Source of the DNA: CF-39 sp036518215
GTDB lineage: Bacteria; Chloroflexota; Limnocylindria; P2-11E
Assembly: GCA_036518215.1 (NCBI GenBank)
Contig: DATDNP010000201.1
Location: 25,409-89,408 of the forward strand
Reading direction: 5' to 3'
DNA length: 64,000 bases
Shown: piece after piece, positions 25,113-33,145 of the stretch
How the letters are laid out: the number at the start of each line of letters is the position of its first letter
Position numbering within the stretch: position 1 is the stretch's first letter
Made by a program: the position numbers and the translations under genes
Notes under the pieces: generated by a model
What the model saw: the letters and a program-made list of their open reading frames with translations, nothing else
Databases searched by the model: none
Told to the model about the DNA's origin: nothing

Positions 25113-25568
25113 CTAGTGACGCGCCGCCTGCTGCGGCAGCATCCCCTCCGCGTTGCGGATGCGGCGAGTGAGGATCGGGAGCAGCGCGAGCGCGAGCTGC
25201 GGGTGGCTCTCGAGGATCCCCTTGAAGTGCCAACGCTGGATCCCGAGCGCGGTCGTCGGCTCCGTCGCGCGGACGCTCGCCGATCGCGGGAACTCATCGA
25301 GGAGCGCCATCTCGCCGACGACGTCGCCCGGACCGAGGGTCGCGAGCTTCGTCTCGTGCCCGTCCTTTTCCTGGACGACCTCGACCTTGCCGCTCCGGAT
25401 GATGAACGCGCCGACGCCGGTGTCGCCCTGACGCATGATGAGCTGGCCGGCCTGATAGGTCTGCTCGACGGCCGCGTTCGCGATCGCGTCGAGCGACCGC
25501 TGGTCGAGGTCCTCGAACCACGCGACGCGCTTCAGGAATTCGGTGTTCGGTGCTGCCACGCGCGGCAT
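25113..25568 (-). CDS. Single cyclic-nucleotide-binding domain protein
   Basis: 151 residues from the ATG at 25568. It consists almost only of a Crp-like cNMP-binding domain: FEDLDQRSLDAIANAA, AGQLIMRQGDTGVGAFII, VEVVQEKDGHETKLATLGPG, then the phosphate-binding cassette VVGEMALLDEFPRSASVRA with its Glu and Arg. No helix-turn-helix follows; the C-terminus is a short helix ending PQQAARH. It may be a regulatory subunit or a sink for cAMP or cGMP. Divergent from the GNAT gene at 25616 (47 bp gap). Confidence 0.88.
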   Translation of the reverse strand: MPRVAAPNTEFLKRVAWFEDLDQRSLDAIANAAVEQTYQAGQLIMRQGDTGVGAFIIRSGKVEVVQEKDGHETKLATLGPGDVVGEMALLDEFPRSASVRATEPTTALGIQRWHFKGILESHPQLALALLPILTRRIRNAEGMLPQQAARH

Positions 25569-25615
25569 GGTAGCCCCAGCCCTGATACTTCGCCACAAGG
25601 GGAAACACAGAGAGC

Positions 25616-26467
25616 GTGAAGTTCCGGATCGAGGTGGCGACCGATATCGCCGCGTGCGCGGCGACGATCCCCATCCAACAGGAGACGTGGAGCGGCGACC
25701 TGGCCGTCCCGGCCAACATGCTGCTCGCGGTCGCGCACAACGGAGGCTTCGTCGCACTGGGCTATGGCGAGGACGATCCCGAGCCGGCCGGGTTCGTGTT
25801 CGGCTTCCTCGGCATACGCGACTACCACTTCCGCCACCACTCGCACATGCTCGCGGTCCGCGACAAGTACCGCGGCACGACGCTCGCGCGGGAGCTGAAG
25901 GAGGCGCAGCGGGACCACTGCCTCGATCAGGGCATCGAGATCATCGCGTGGACGATGGACCCGCTCGAGGCGCGCAACGCCACGTTCAACTTCGCGAAGC
26001 TCGGCGCCTACACGCGCGAGTACCACCGGGACTTCTACGGGGAGATGCCCGACAAGCTCAACGCGGGTCTGCCGTCGGATCGCATCTACGTCGAGTGGCC
26101 GATCGGTCACGACCGCACGTACAAGCGTCTCCGCGGCGAGGATCGACCGCCGACGCTCGACGACGCCGAGGGCGAAGGGATCCGCTACGTGCTCCGCGCC
26201 GATGGGGAGCGGCCCGCTGCGGTCGCCGCACCGAATGGCGAGTCGCATCTGCTGCTCGAGATCCCTCGGCAGTTCCAGGAGATGAAGCGACGCGACGGCG
26301 CGCTCGCGCTCCGCTGGCGTCTCGCGGCCCGCGAGGCGTTCGAGTCGGCGATGGCGCAGGGCTACGCGGCGGTCGAGTTCCTCCGTTCCGCGGACGGGCG
26401 CGCCGCGTATCTCCTCGTGCCGCAGCCGCGGCGCGAGGCGCCGATCGACACGGATGAGGACGCCTGA
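25616..26467 (+). CDS. GNAT-superfamily acetyltransferase (COG3375-like)
   Basis: 283 residues, GTG start. N-terminal GNAT-like domain with GFVFGFLGIRDYHFRHHSHM and the acyl-CoA segment VRDKYRGTTLARELKEAQRD, then QGIEIIAWTMDPLEARNATF and the typical NFAKLGAYTREY. The pattern fits the predicted acetyltransferases that are often next to enolase-superfamily N-acylamino-acid racemase / o-succinylbenzoate synthase genes, as here. The stop overlaps the next ATG by one base (TGATG). The pair may acylate and racemise an amino acid. Confidence 0.82.
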   Translation: MKFRIEVATDIAACAATIPIQQETWSGDLAVPANMLLAVAHNGGFVALGYGEDDPEPAGFVFGFLGIRDYHFRHHSHMLAVRDKYRGTTLARELKEAQRDHCLDQGIEIIAWTMDPLEARNATFNFAKLGAYTREYHRDFYGEMPDKLNAGLPSDRIYVEWPIGHDRTYKRLRGEDRPPTLDDAEGEGIRYVLRADGERPAAVAAPNGESHLLLEIPRQFQEMKRRDGALALRWRLAAREAFESAMAQGYAAVEFLRSADGRAAYLLVPQPRREAPIDTDEDA

Positions 26468-27579
26468 TGCGGATCGAGCGGATCGAGCTCTTCCTCCTGC
26501 GTCTTCCCCTGAAGCGCCCATACGAGACGAGCGGTTCGGTCGAGACGCATCAGACGCGTGTGATCGCGCGCATCGAGTCGGAGGGCGTCGTCGGATGGGG
26601 CGAGAGCGTCGCTCCCGAACGTCCGTGGTACTCCGGCGAGACGCCTGAGACGATCTGGTGGCTGCTCGACGAGATCGCGATCCCGCAGCTGCTGAAGAGC
26701 GATCTCCCCGATCCGTACGCGACGAACGCGACGCTCGACTGGATCCGCGACCACCGGATGGCGAAGGCGACGCTCGAGATGGGGATCTGGGATCTCTTCG
26801 CGAAGCGCGCGAACGCGCCGCTCTCCGCGCTCCTCGGCGGCACGCGCGATCGCATCCTCTGCGGCGTCGCGATCGGGATCCAGCCCACCGTCGAGCAGCT
26901 GCTGGAGCGGATCCGGACCGAGCTCGACGCGACCGCTTATCAGCGCGTGAAGGTGAAGATCAAGCCCGGCTGGGATGGGCACATCGCCGAGATGATCCGC
27001 AACACCTTCCCCGATCTCCCGTTCCAGCTCGACGCGAACTCCGCGTACACGCTCGCGGACATCCCGCTCTTCAAGCGCATCGACGCGTACACGCCGCTCC
27101 TCGTCGAGCAGCCGCTCGCCGAGGACGACATCATCGACCACGCGACGCTGCAGAAGGCGATCATGACGCCGGTCTGCCTCGACGAGTCGATCCACACCGC
27201 CGAGGACGCGCGCAAGGCGATCCAAATCGGAGCGACCCGCGTCATCAACATCAAGGCGGGCCGCGTCGGCGGACTCGCGGAGGCGAAGCGGATCCACGAT
27301 GTGTGCGAGGAACATGAGGTCCCAGTCTGGTGCGGCGGCATGCTGGAGATGGGCATCGGGCGCGCCGCGAACGTGCACCTCGCGTCGCTCCCGAACTTCC
27401 GCCTGCCGGGCGACGTCAGCGCATCGTCGCGCTACTTCGACACGGAGATCATCGGCGAACCGTTCACCGTGGAGAAGGACGGGACGATGAAGGTGCCGAG
27501 GGGTCCGGGGATCGGCGTGACGGTCCTCGAAGACGTCATCCGAAAGCTCGCGCTCAAGACGAAGGAGTACCGGCCCTAG
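26467..27579 (+). CDS. Enolase-superfamily enzyme: N-acylamino-acid racemase / o-succinylbenzoate synthase-like
   Basis: 370 residues. Capping domain (residues 1-125), then the barrel with catalytic Lys pair in VKVKIKPG (about 161-164), metal ligands in QLDANSAY (Asp about 190), LVEQPL (Glu about 215) and CLDESI (Asp about 240), and the second catalytic Lys in INIKAGRVGG (about 263). The CGGMLEMGIGRAANVHLASL stretch is typical of the NSAR/OSBS group. The activity could be menaquinone synthesis (MenC) or racemisation of N-acylamino acids. No other men genes are present and a GNAT partner precedes it, which favours the racemase. Confidence 0.85.
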   Translation: MRIERIELFLLRLPLKRPYETSGSVETHQTRVIARIESEGVVGWGESVAPERPWYSGETPETIWWLLDEIAIPQLLKSDLPDPYATNATLDWIRDHRMAKATLEMGIWDLFAKRANAPLSALLGGTRDRILCGVAIGIQPTVEQLLERIRTELDATAYQRVKVKIKPGWDGHIAEMIRNTFPDLPFQLDANSAYTLADIPLFKRIDAYTPLLVEQPLAEDDIIDHATLQKAIMTPVCLDESIHTAEDARKAIQIGATRVINIKAGRVGGLAEAKRIHDVCEEHEVPVWCGGMLEMGIGRAANVHLASLPNFRLPGDVSASSRYFDTEIIGEPFTVEKDGTMKVPRGPGIGVTVLEDVIRKLALKTKEYRP

Positions 27580-27598
27580 CCGAGCGTCTGCGCGACGG

Positions 27599-28096
27599 TC
27601 AGCGCCTCGCGGATTCCTTCGGCTCCTCCGCGGGCGCCGGCCACACGACGACCTCGTCGATCACCGTGCCGAACGCGTCGACGAGGCGTGCGTAATCACC
27701 GCGCGCCCAGATGAGCCGCGCCGCCGCGATCGGCCCCGCCATGTACACATGCTTGCGTCCCTGAGCGAGGTCGTCGGGCAGCGGGTGCGACGCCGCACGG
27801 ATCCGCGAGCCCGAGTGGATGCGGTAGATCTCGCCGCTGCGGACGAAGGACGGCGAGCCCCACGTGTAGACCCACTCCCACTCGACCGGCTTCGCCATCT
27901 CGGCGCGCCAGAGCGCCCGCAGATGCTGGATGCGCCAGTTCGCCATGTCGGAGTCGAGCTGCACGCGGACCTCGATCCACTCGGCGTTCGCGTCCTCGAG
28001 CGTCGTGCCCGGCGGCGCCGGGCGGAGCATGAGGATCCGCGCCTTCGTCGCCTCGACAGGACGGAAATCGGCCACGAGGCGAGAATAGCGGGCCAT
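27599..28096 (-). CDS. Hypothetical protein
   Basis: 165 residues as drawn from the ATG at 28096; a GTG at 28075 would shorten it by seven. It opens VADFRPVEATKARILMLRPA and contains Trp-rich stretches (EWIEVRV, NWRIQHLRALWRAEM, VEWEWVYTWGSPSFV) and a predicted alpha+beta pattern. No signal peptide, membrane helix or catalytic motif is apparent, and I do not recognise the family. The ATG overlaps head-to-head with the aquaporin start (shared AT at 28095-28096), so the GTG start is more comfortable. Confidence 0.6.
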   Translation of the reverse strand: MARYSRLVADFRPVEATKARILMLRPAPPGTTLEDANAEWIEVRVQLDSDMANWRIQHLRALWRAEMAKPVEWEWVYTWGSPSFVRSGEIYRIHSGSRIRAASHPLPDDLAQGRKHVYMAGPIAAARLIWARGDYARLVDAFGTVIDEVVVWPAPAEEPKESARR

Positions 28097-28796
28097 GAAC
28101 GATCACACACGCGCACTGCTCGCGGAAGCCTGCGGCACGTTCTGGTTCTTCTTCATCGGCGCGGGCGCCATCCTCACCGACAACGTGATCGGCGGGTCCG
28201 GTCTCGTGCCGATCGCGCTCGCGCACGGCATCACGCTCGCCATCGCCATCTCCGCCTTCGGCGCTCTGTCCGGCGGCCACTTCAATCCCGCCGTCACGTT
28301 CGGGCTCGCGGTCGCCGGGAAGCATCCGTGGCCGCGCGTCGTCACGTACTGGATCGCGCAGCTCGCCGGCGGCCTCGTCGCGGGCTTCGCGCTCCGCTAC
28401 GTGTTCGACTCGATGATCGCGTCGATCGACAAGACGCACCTCGGCACGCCCGCCCTCGCGTCGACGGTGACACCGACCGTGGGCATCGCCATCGAGGCGA
28501 TCCTCACGCTGTTCCTCGTGTGGGCGGTGTACGGGACCGCGGTGTCCCCGCTCGCGCCGCGCATCGCCGGCTTCGGCATCGGTCTCACGGTCATGACCGA
28601 CATCCTGCTCGGCGGTCCGCTCACCGGCGCGGCGATGAACCCCGCTCGCTGGCTCGCGACGGCGGTGCCGGCCTCCTTCTACGACAACGCGGCCGTGTAC
28701 TGGATCGGCCCGCTGCTCGGCGCCGCGATCGCGGGGCTCACCGTCCGCTTCGTCTTCGCGCCGCCACCGGATCTCGAAGCGTCGAAGGCGTCGTAG
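28095..28796 (+). CDS. Aquaporin / MIP-family channel
   Basis: 233 residues, six TM helices with two half-helices. NPA motifs are present: SGGHFNPAVTFG (about residue 60) and LTGAAMNPARWLA (about 180), the latter with the selectivity-filter Arg. The N-terminus has the AEACGTFWFFFIGAGA signature. It transports water or small neutral solutes; such genes can also move arsenite or other metalloids. It is followed 2 nt later by a ChrB-like gene, so a detoxification role is conceivable. Confidence 0.94.
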   Translation: MNDHTRALLAEACGTFWFFFIGAGAILTDNVIGGSGLVPIALAHGITLAIAISAFGALSGGHFNPAVTFGLAVAGKHPWPRVVTYWIAQLAGGLVAGFALRYVFDSMIASIDKTHLGTPALASTVTPTVGIAIEAILTLFLVWAVYGTAVSPLAPRIAGFGIGLTVMTDILLGGPLTGAAMNPARWLATAVPASFYDNAAVYWIGPLLGAAIAGLTVRFVFAPPPDLEASKAS

Positions 28797-28798
28797 CG

Positions 28799-29239
28799 AT
28801 GGCGAAGTGGATCACGCGCGAGCACCCGAAGGTCGACCGCGTCGCGTGCCCGTGGCTCATCGAGCGCTTCGTCGACCACGGCGCTGAATTCGTCTACGTG
28901 CCGTCGGGCGACGTCCTGCGCGAGGCCGAGCGCCAGGGCGCCACGCCGTACGACGTGAGCGGCGTCGAGCTCGGTCACCACGGCGACGAGTGCAGCTTCG
29001 ACGCGTTCGCTCGGAAGTACGACCTGCTCAACGATCCCGCGCTCGCGTACATGGCGAAGGTGATCCGCGGCGCGGACACCCAGGCAAAGGACCTCACCCC
29101 CGAGTCGCGCGGCGTGGAGGCGCTCCTCGACGGCGTCCGCGCGCTCCATCACCCGAACGACCAGGAGCAGCGGAGAGCCTCGCGTCCGATCCTCGACGCC
29201 CTCTACGCGTACTGCCAGCAGAAGACGAAGACGACGTAG
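28799..29239 (+). CDS. ChrB C-terminal-like chromate resistance domain protein
   Basis: 146 residues from the ATG at 28799, 2 nt after the aquaporin stop. The sequence KWITREHPKVDRVACPWLIE followed by RFVDHGAEFVYVPSG and GVELGHHGDECSFDAFARKY is the ChrB C-terminal domain pattern, with conserved Asp, Cys and His residues that could coordinate a metal. In ChrB proteins this domain is linked to chromate sensing or resistance. Stand-alone copies like this one are common and uncharacterised. No chrA transporter is in the window. Confidence 0.82.
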   Translation: MAKWITREHPKVDRVACPWLIERFVDHGAEFVYVPSGDVLREAERQGATPYDVSGVELGHHGDECSFDAFARKYDLLNDPALAYMAKVIRGADTQAKDLTPESRGVEALLDGVRALHHPNDQEQRRASRPILDALYAYCQQKTKTT

Positions 29240-29243
29240 CGCC

Positions 29244-30359
29244 GTGGCCTCGACGAGCCTGTGGCTTGACGGGACGACGCGGACCTTCGGATCTCTTGAC
29301 GGCGACACGACCGTCGATGTCGCGGTCGTCGGCGGTGGTATCGCCGGGATCGCGACGAGCTACTTCCTCGCGAGCGCGGGAGCGCGCGTCGTCGTACTCG
29401 AAGCGCGCGGCGTCGCCGAGGCCGCGAGCGGGCGCAATGCCGGTTTCCTGCTCGCGGGCGTCGCGGAGAACTTCGTCGCGGCGTCACGACGCTACGGGGA
29501 GGACCGCGCGCTCCGGATCTGGATGCTGACGAAGCGGACGCAACTACTCGCGCGCGACCTCGTCGCGCGGCACGACATCGACTGCGACCTGCGCTGGAAC
29601 GGATCGGATCAGATCGCGGGCGACGACGACGAGTGGCGCGAGGTCGAGGAGAGCGCGCGCCGCCTCGCGGAGCGTGGCGTGCCGGTCACCGTCGATCCGC
29701 GCCGTCGTGCCGCGACGTACGCCGACGACGGCGAGGTCCACCCGGTGCGGTGGGTGCGAGGGCTCGCGCGCGCCGCCGCGGAGCGCGGCGTCGAGATCCA
29801 CGAGAGCACGCGGGTCGTGTCGGCGCGGGGCAGCGAGGTCCGGACCGAGCGCGCGACCGTGCACGCCGGCACGGTCGTCCTCTGCACGAATGCGTACACG
29901 TCGCATCTCCATGGGACGCGCGTACGGGCGGTGCGCGGGCAGATGCTCGCGACGGCACCGACACGGCGCGTCTTCGAGCGACCCGCATACGCGCATCGCG
30001 GCTACCGCTACTGGCGCCAGACGCCGGACGGACGCGTGGTCGTCGGCGGATGGCGCGACACGGCGGCGGACCGCGAGGTCGGCGAGGAAGAGACGCCGAC
30101 GCCCGACGTGCAGCTGCATCTCGACGCGTTCCTACGCGAGCACGCCATCGATGTGCCGGTCACGCACCGCTGGGCAGGCACGATGGGCTTCTCGCACGAC
30201 GCGCTTCCCTATGTCGGACAGGTAGGCCCTCGCCTCTTTGTGTGCGGCGGCTTCACCGGACACGGCATGGCCTTCGGTCCCGCGAGCGCGGAGATGGTCG
30301 CGACGCTCGTCCGGACGGGGAGCCACGCCGACGCCGACCTTTTCGATCCATCGCGATGA
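29244..30359 (+). CDS. FAD-dependent oxidoreductase, DAO family
   Basis: 371 residues, GTG start 4 nt after the ChrB-like stop. FAD-binding Rossmann motif VAVVGGGIAGIATSYFLASA then VVVLEARGVAEAASGRNAG at the N-terminus; the GRNAGF stretch is typical of OrdL/PuuB-like amine or glycine oxidases. TNAYTSHL in the middle and the C-terminal HRWAGTMGFSHDALPYVG and GFTGHGMAFGPASAE complete the fold. It probably oxidises an amino acid or amine with FAD. The exact substrate is unknown. Confidence 0.9.
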   Translation: MASTSLWLDGTTRTFGSLDGDTTVDVAVVGGGIAGIATSYFLASAGARVVVLEARGVAEAASGRNAGFLLAGVAENFVAASRRYGEDRALRIWMLTKRTQLLARDLVARHDIDCDLRWNGSDQIAGDDDEWREVEESARRLAERGVPVTVDPRRRAATYADDGEVHPVRWVRGLARAAAERGVEIHESTRVVSARGSEVRTERATVHAGTVVLCTNAYTSHLHGTRVRAVRGQMLATAPTRRVFERPAYAHRGYRYWRQTPDGRVVVGGWRDTAADREVGEEETPTPDVQLHLDAFLREHAIDVPVTHRWAGTMGFSHDALPYVGQVGPRLFVCGGFTGHGMAFGPASAEMVATLVRTGSHADADLFDPSR

Positions 30360-30459
30360 CATTGCGACCTATCTGCCCGCGTCGTGCGTGATACAGATAG
30401 ATACAGCACGTTGTGGCGAATGAGGACGCGCCACACAACTAGGCGGGAAGGGTTCGGGG

Positions 30460-31029
30460 TTGCACGCATCGGTCATCCCGTCGATCAACGATCTCGGCGG
30501 GCTCGTCACCTATCTCTTCCGCAATCCCTACCTGTTCATCTCGTCGACCACGGTGATGACGAGCGGGCTCCTGCTCGGTGCCGTCGTCGTGAGCATGCTT
30601 CCGCGCCGGCTCGGCATCATGCACGCCGTCGCCCCGACGCTCGCCGTGATCCTCGCCTACTTCGGGTTCGGGAGCTTCGCGCTCTCCACGGAGATCCTGC
30701 TGCGATTCCACAGCAGCATCCCCTACGAGACCGAGGTGCAGTTCGTGAGCGGCGTCGGGCATCTCCTCGAGGCGCTCGTCGGACTCGCCGTGCTGTTCCC
30801 GCACGTGCGCGATCACACGAAGCTCGAGTGGCTGTGGGCGCACACGGTCGCCCTCACCTACTGGACGTTCCAGGTCGCCGTCCTCACGCCGCCGTGGTTC
30901 TCGTTCCAGGGGCAGCGCGAGCTCGTGACCATGAGCGCGCTCCTCATGCTCGCGATCGCCGGAGGCGTGAACGCCGCGCTGTGGGTCCGTGCGGCGCGGC
31001 AGGCGCGGCGCCCTGTGGCGGTGCGGTGA
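30460..31029 (+). CDS. Hypothetical membrane protein
   Basis: 189 residues from a TTG at 30460 with a purine-rich GGGAAGGG stretch just upstream. About five hydrophobic helices (VTYLFRNPYLFISSTTVMTS, LLLGAVVVSML, MHAVAPTLAVILAYFGFGSF, FVSGVGHLLEALVGLAVLF, TMSALLMLAIAGGVNAALWV). No known family. The TGA at 31027-31029 overlaps the 3' end of the convergent tRNA-Lys by three bases. The TTG start is the weakest part of the call. Confidence 0.65.
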   Translation: MHASVIPSINDLGGLVTYLFRNPYLFISSTTVMTSGLLLGAVVVSMLPRRLGIMHAVAPTLAVILAYFGFGSFALSTEILLRFHSSIPYETEVQFVSGVGHLLEALVGLAVLFPHVRDHTKLEWLWAHTVALTYWTFQVAVLTPPWFSFQGQRELVTMSALLMLAIAGGVNAALWVRAARQARRPVAVR

Positions 31030-31098
31030 GCCGCCCGGGATTCGAACCCGGAACCAAAGGATTAAAAGTCCTCTGCTCTGCCGTTGAGCTAGCGGCCC
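31027..31098 (-). tRNA. tRNA-Lys (anticodon UUU)
   Basis: 72 nt on the minus strand. Acceptor GGGCCGC/GCGGCTC (one G-U pair), D arm GCTC/GAGC, anticodon stem GAGGA/TCCTT with loop CTTTTAA (anticodon at 31064-31066), five-base variable loop, T arm CCGGG TTCGAAT CCCGG, discriminator A. The 3' CCA is not encoded. The 3' end overlaps the TGA of the convergent membrane-protein gene by three bases. Confidence 0.95.
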
Positions 31099-31279
31099 GC
31101 GCTCACAGATTGTCGTCCTGAGCGGCCCTGTCCGGGAACGCCTGACACGACGCCGGGCTCCTGCTCTACAGCCACCCTCCTGTGTCGCTCCTATGACGTT
31201 CGACCGGCCACGGCGATGGACGACGTCGATCGAAGGGTGCGGCATCCTTCGGGCCGATTCGGGGGGAAGGAGGTGTGAG

Positions 31280-31867
31280 ATGTCAAAGGAAGCCATCGCA
31301 AAGGTCATCCAGCGCTCGGTCAGTGACGCGGCGTTCCGCGGGCAGCTCGCGACGGACCCAGCGGGCGCGCTCCGCGGTTACGACCTCACCGATGATGAGA
31401 AGGCGGCGCTCCGGTCGCCCGACGCGCGGCGTTTGAGCGGTTACGGCGTCGACCAGCGCATGAGCAAGGCGTTCGTTCTCGGATTCGGCACCGCGGCAGT
31501 CACCGCCGTCACATCGAGCGACCTGCACGGCACGGTGCAGAGCCCCGACGCGGCCGAACGCAACATGCCGTTCCTCGCGACGGAGAGCACAAGCGGCGTG
31601 CAGAGTCCAGACGCGATCGATCGCAACGCGGCGTTCAGCGCCGACGCGACCAGCGGGACGACCGCGCAGGAGCCCAGGGACATCGCCCCGGTCGACATCG
31701 GCGGCACGGATTCGATCGTCCCGTCCGACGCCGGCCACGGTCTGCGCGGCGATCTGCTCGAAGGCGGCATGATCGACGAGGGCGCGACGATGGGCGTCGA
31801 GACGCACGACGCCTCCGGTCTGGTACCGCCGGGCGGCGACAGCGCCGACACGAACATCGAGCCCTGA
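31280..31867 (+). CDS. NHLP-clan leader-like protein with Ser/Asp/Pro-rich tail (RiPP precursor-like)
   Basis: 195 residues; ATG with an AAGGAGGTG ribosome-binding site. Residues 1-68 (MSKEAIAKVIQRSVSDAAFR, DPAGALRGYDLTDDEKAALR, GVDQRMSKAFVLG) resemble the leader of the nitrile-hydratase-leader-peptide (NHLP, Os1348/Franean-type) RiPP clan. They are 47/68 identical, by eye, to the protein at 62742. The tail has two related units, VQSPDAAERNMPF (about 87) and VQSPDAIDRNAAF (about 107), lacks Cys, and is rich in D, S, T, G. No modification enzyme is adjacent. It stands just before the gas-vesicle genes, separated by a hairpin. Confidence 0.7.
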   Translation: MSKEAIAKVIQRSVSDAAFRGQLATDPAGALRGYDLTDDEKAALRSPDARRLSGYGVDQRMSKAFVLGFGTAAVTAVTSSDLHGTVQSPDAAERNMPFLATESTSGVQSPDAIDRNAAFSADATSGTTAQEPRDIAPVDIGGTDSIVPSDAGHGLRGDLLEGGMIDEGATMGVETHDASGLVPPGGDSADTNIEP

Positions 31868-31882
31868 GCAGCACGCGTCTCG

Positions 31883-31911
31883 AAGGAGCGGCTTTCAGCG
31901 AGCCGCTCCTT
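31883..31911 (+). terminator. Terminator-like hairpin between the leader-like gene and gvpF
   Basis: An 11-bp perfect stem AAGGAGCGGCT / AGCCGCTCCTT with a 7-nt loop, 15 bases after the stop at 31867. There is only a short T-tract (CTTCCG). It may terminate or attenuate transcription, setting the leader-like gene apart from the gvp operon. Confidence 0.6.
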
Positions 31912-31981
31912 CCGCATCCAGGCGACCGAGCGAGCGCTCAGCGAGACGACGCACGCCTCTCGCCTCTATCGTTCACGACCC

Positions 31982-32791
31982 ATGGACACGACGGTGCAGT
32001 CCACCGCGGACGCGAGCCAGGTCAGCGAAGGCATCTACGTCTACTGCATCATCGAGAGCCCCGAGTCGCGGACGTTCGGGAAGATCGGCATCGGCGGTCG
32101 CGGCGACGACGTGTTCACCGTCCATTACAAGGAGCTCGCCGCGGTCGTGAGCCGGACGCCGCTCATGGTGTACGACCCGACCCGGGAGAACGCGCTCACC
32201 CACGAGCACGTGAACGAGATCGTGATGATCGACAACGGCTTCACGCCCGTGCCGATGAGCTTCGGGACGCTGTTCAAGACCGAGGACGACATCGTCGAGT
32301 TCCTGAAGGACACGTACGACGCGCTGCGCGACGTGCTCCGGAAGATGAAGGACAAGCTCGAGTTCGGTCTCAAGGTGAACTGGGACCGCGACATGGTGCT
32401 CGCGGACGTGGAACGCGACTACGAGGAGATCCGGCGGCTGAAGGCGCAGATCGAGAGCGATCAGCAGAGCTCCACGTACTTCGCTCGCATGCAGCTCGGC
32501 CGTCTCGTCGAGCAGGCGCTCGCCGAGAAGTCCGAGACGTTCGTCCGCGAGATCTACGACGAGCTTCGGGAAGCCGCGATCGCCTCGCGCTCGAACAAGG
32601 TCATCGGCGATCGCATGATCATGAACGCCGCGTTCCTCGTCGAACGCGAGAAGGCCGACTTCTTCGACAAGAAGGTGCAGGAGATCGGCCGGCGCTACGA
32701 GGGCAAGCTGAAGTTCACGTACACCGGTCCATGGCCGCCGTACAACTTCGTCACGATCCGGCTGCAGCTGGAGCGGAGCGCCGGGGTCTAG
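31982..32791 (+). CDS. gvpF: Gas vesicle protein GvpF/GvpL
   Basis: 269 residues. GvpF/L family: N-terminal GIYVYCIIE, KELAAVVSRTPLMVYDPTRE, THEHVNEIVMIDNGFTPVPM followed by SFGTLFKTEDDIVEFL, and the C-terminal FTYTGPWPPYNFVTI. These minor proteins contact GvpA and are needed for vesicle assembly. First gene of the cluster. The next gene follows 2 nt later. Symbols F and L are interchangeable by sequence alone; I use position by analogy with the Bacillus/Streptomyces F-G-L-S-K order. Confidence 0.93.
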   Translation: MDTTVQSTADASQVSEGIYVYCIIESPESRTFGKIGIGGRGDDVFTVHYKELAAVVSRTPLMVYDPTRENALTHEHVNEIVMIDNGFTPVPMSFGTLFKTEDDIVEFLKDTYDALRDVLRKMKDKLEFGLKVNWDRDMVLADVERDYEEIRRLKAQIESDQQSSTYFARMQLGRLVEQALAEKSETFVREIYDELREAAIASRSNKVIGDRMIMNAAFLVEREKADFFDKKVQEIGRRYEGKLKFTYTGPWPPYNFVTIRLQLERSAGV

Positions 32792-32793
32792 CC

Positions 32794-33120
32794 GTGCTCC
32801 TGCGCCTGCTCACCCTCCCCATCAGCGGTCCCATCGCCGGCATCCGCTACTGCCTCGAGAAGGTCGTCGAGGTCGCGGACCGCGAGATGTGGGACGAGGA
32901 ACCCGTGCGCGAGCAGCTCATCCTCGTGAACCAGGCGTACGAAGAGGGACGTCTTCCCGAAGAGGACTTCCGCGAGCGCGAGGCCGAGCTCCTCGCACGG
33001 CTCCGCGAGATCCGCGAGCACACGAAGGCGCGGGCGCGCGCCGACGCGGAAGCGCAGGCGGGCGCCGCGGTCGACGAGAAGCGTCGCGTCGTCATCGACG
33101 TCCCGGACGAGCTCGAGTGA
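32794..33120 (+). CDS. gvpG: Gas vesicle protein GvpG
   Basis: 108 residues from a GTG at 32794. Opening LLRLLTLPISGPIAGIRYCL with LEKVVEVADREMWDEEPVRE, QLILVNQAYEEGRLPEEDFR and an acidic/basic coiled coil fits the GvpG family. It is thought to interact with GvpF/L during assembly. It lies between two GvpF/L genes, as in other gvp operons. Small and charged, it probably acts in the cytoplasm. Confidence 0.9.
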   Translation: MLLRLLTLPISGPIAGIRYCLEKVVEVADREMWDEEPVREQLILVNQAYEEGRLPEEDFREREAELLARLREIREHTKARARADAEAQAGAAVDEKRRVVIDVPDELE

Positions 33121-33145
33121 GCCGCACGCGTCCGGCGGCGCGCGC

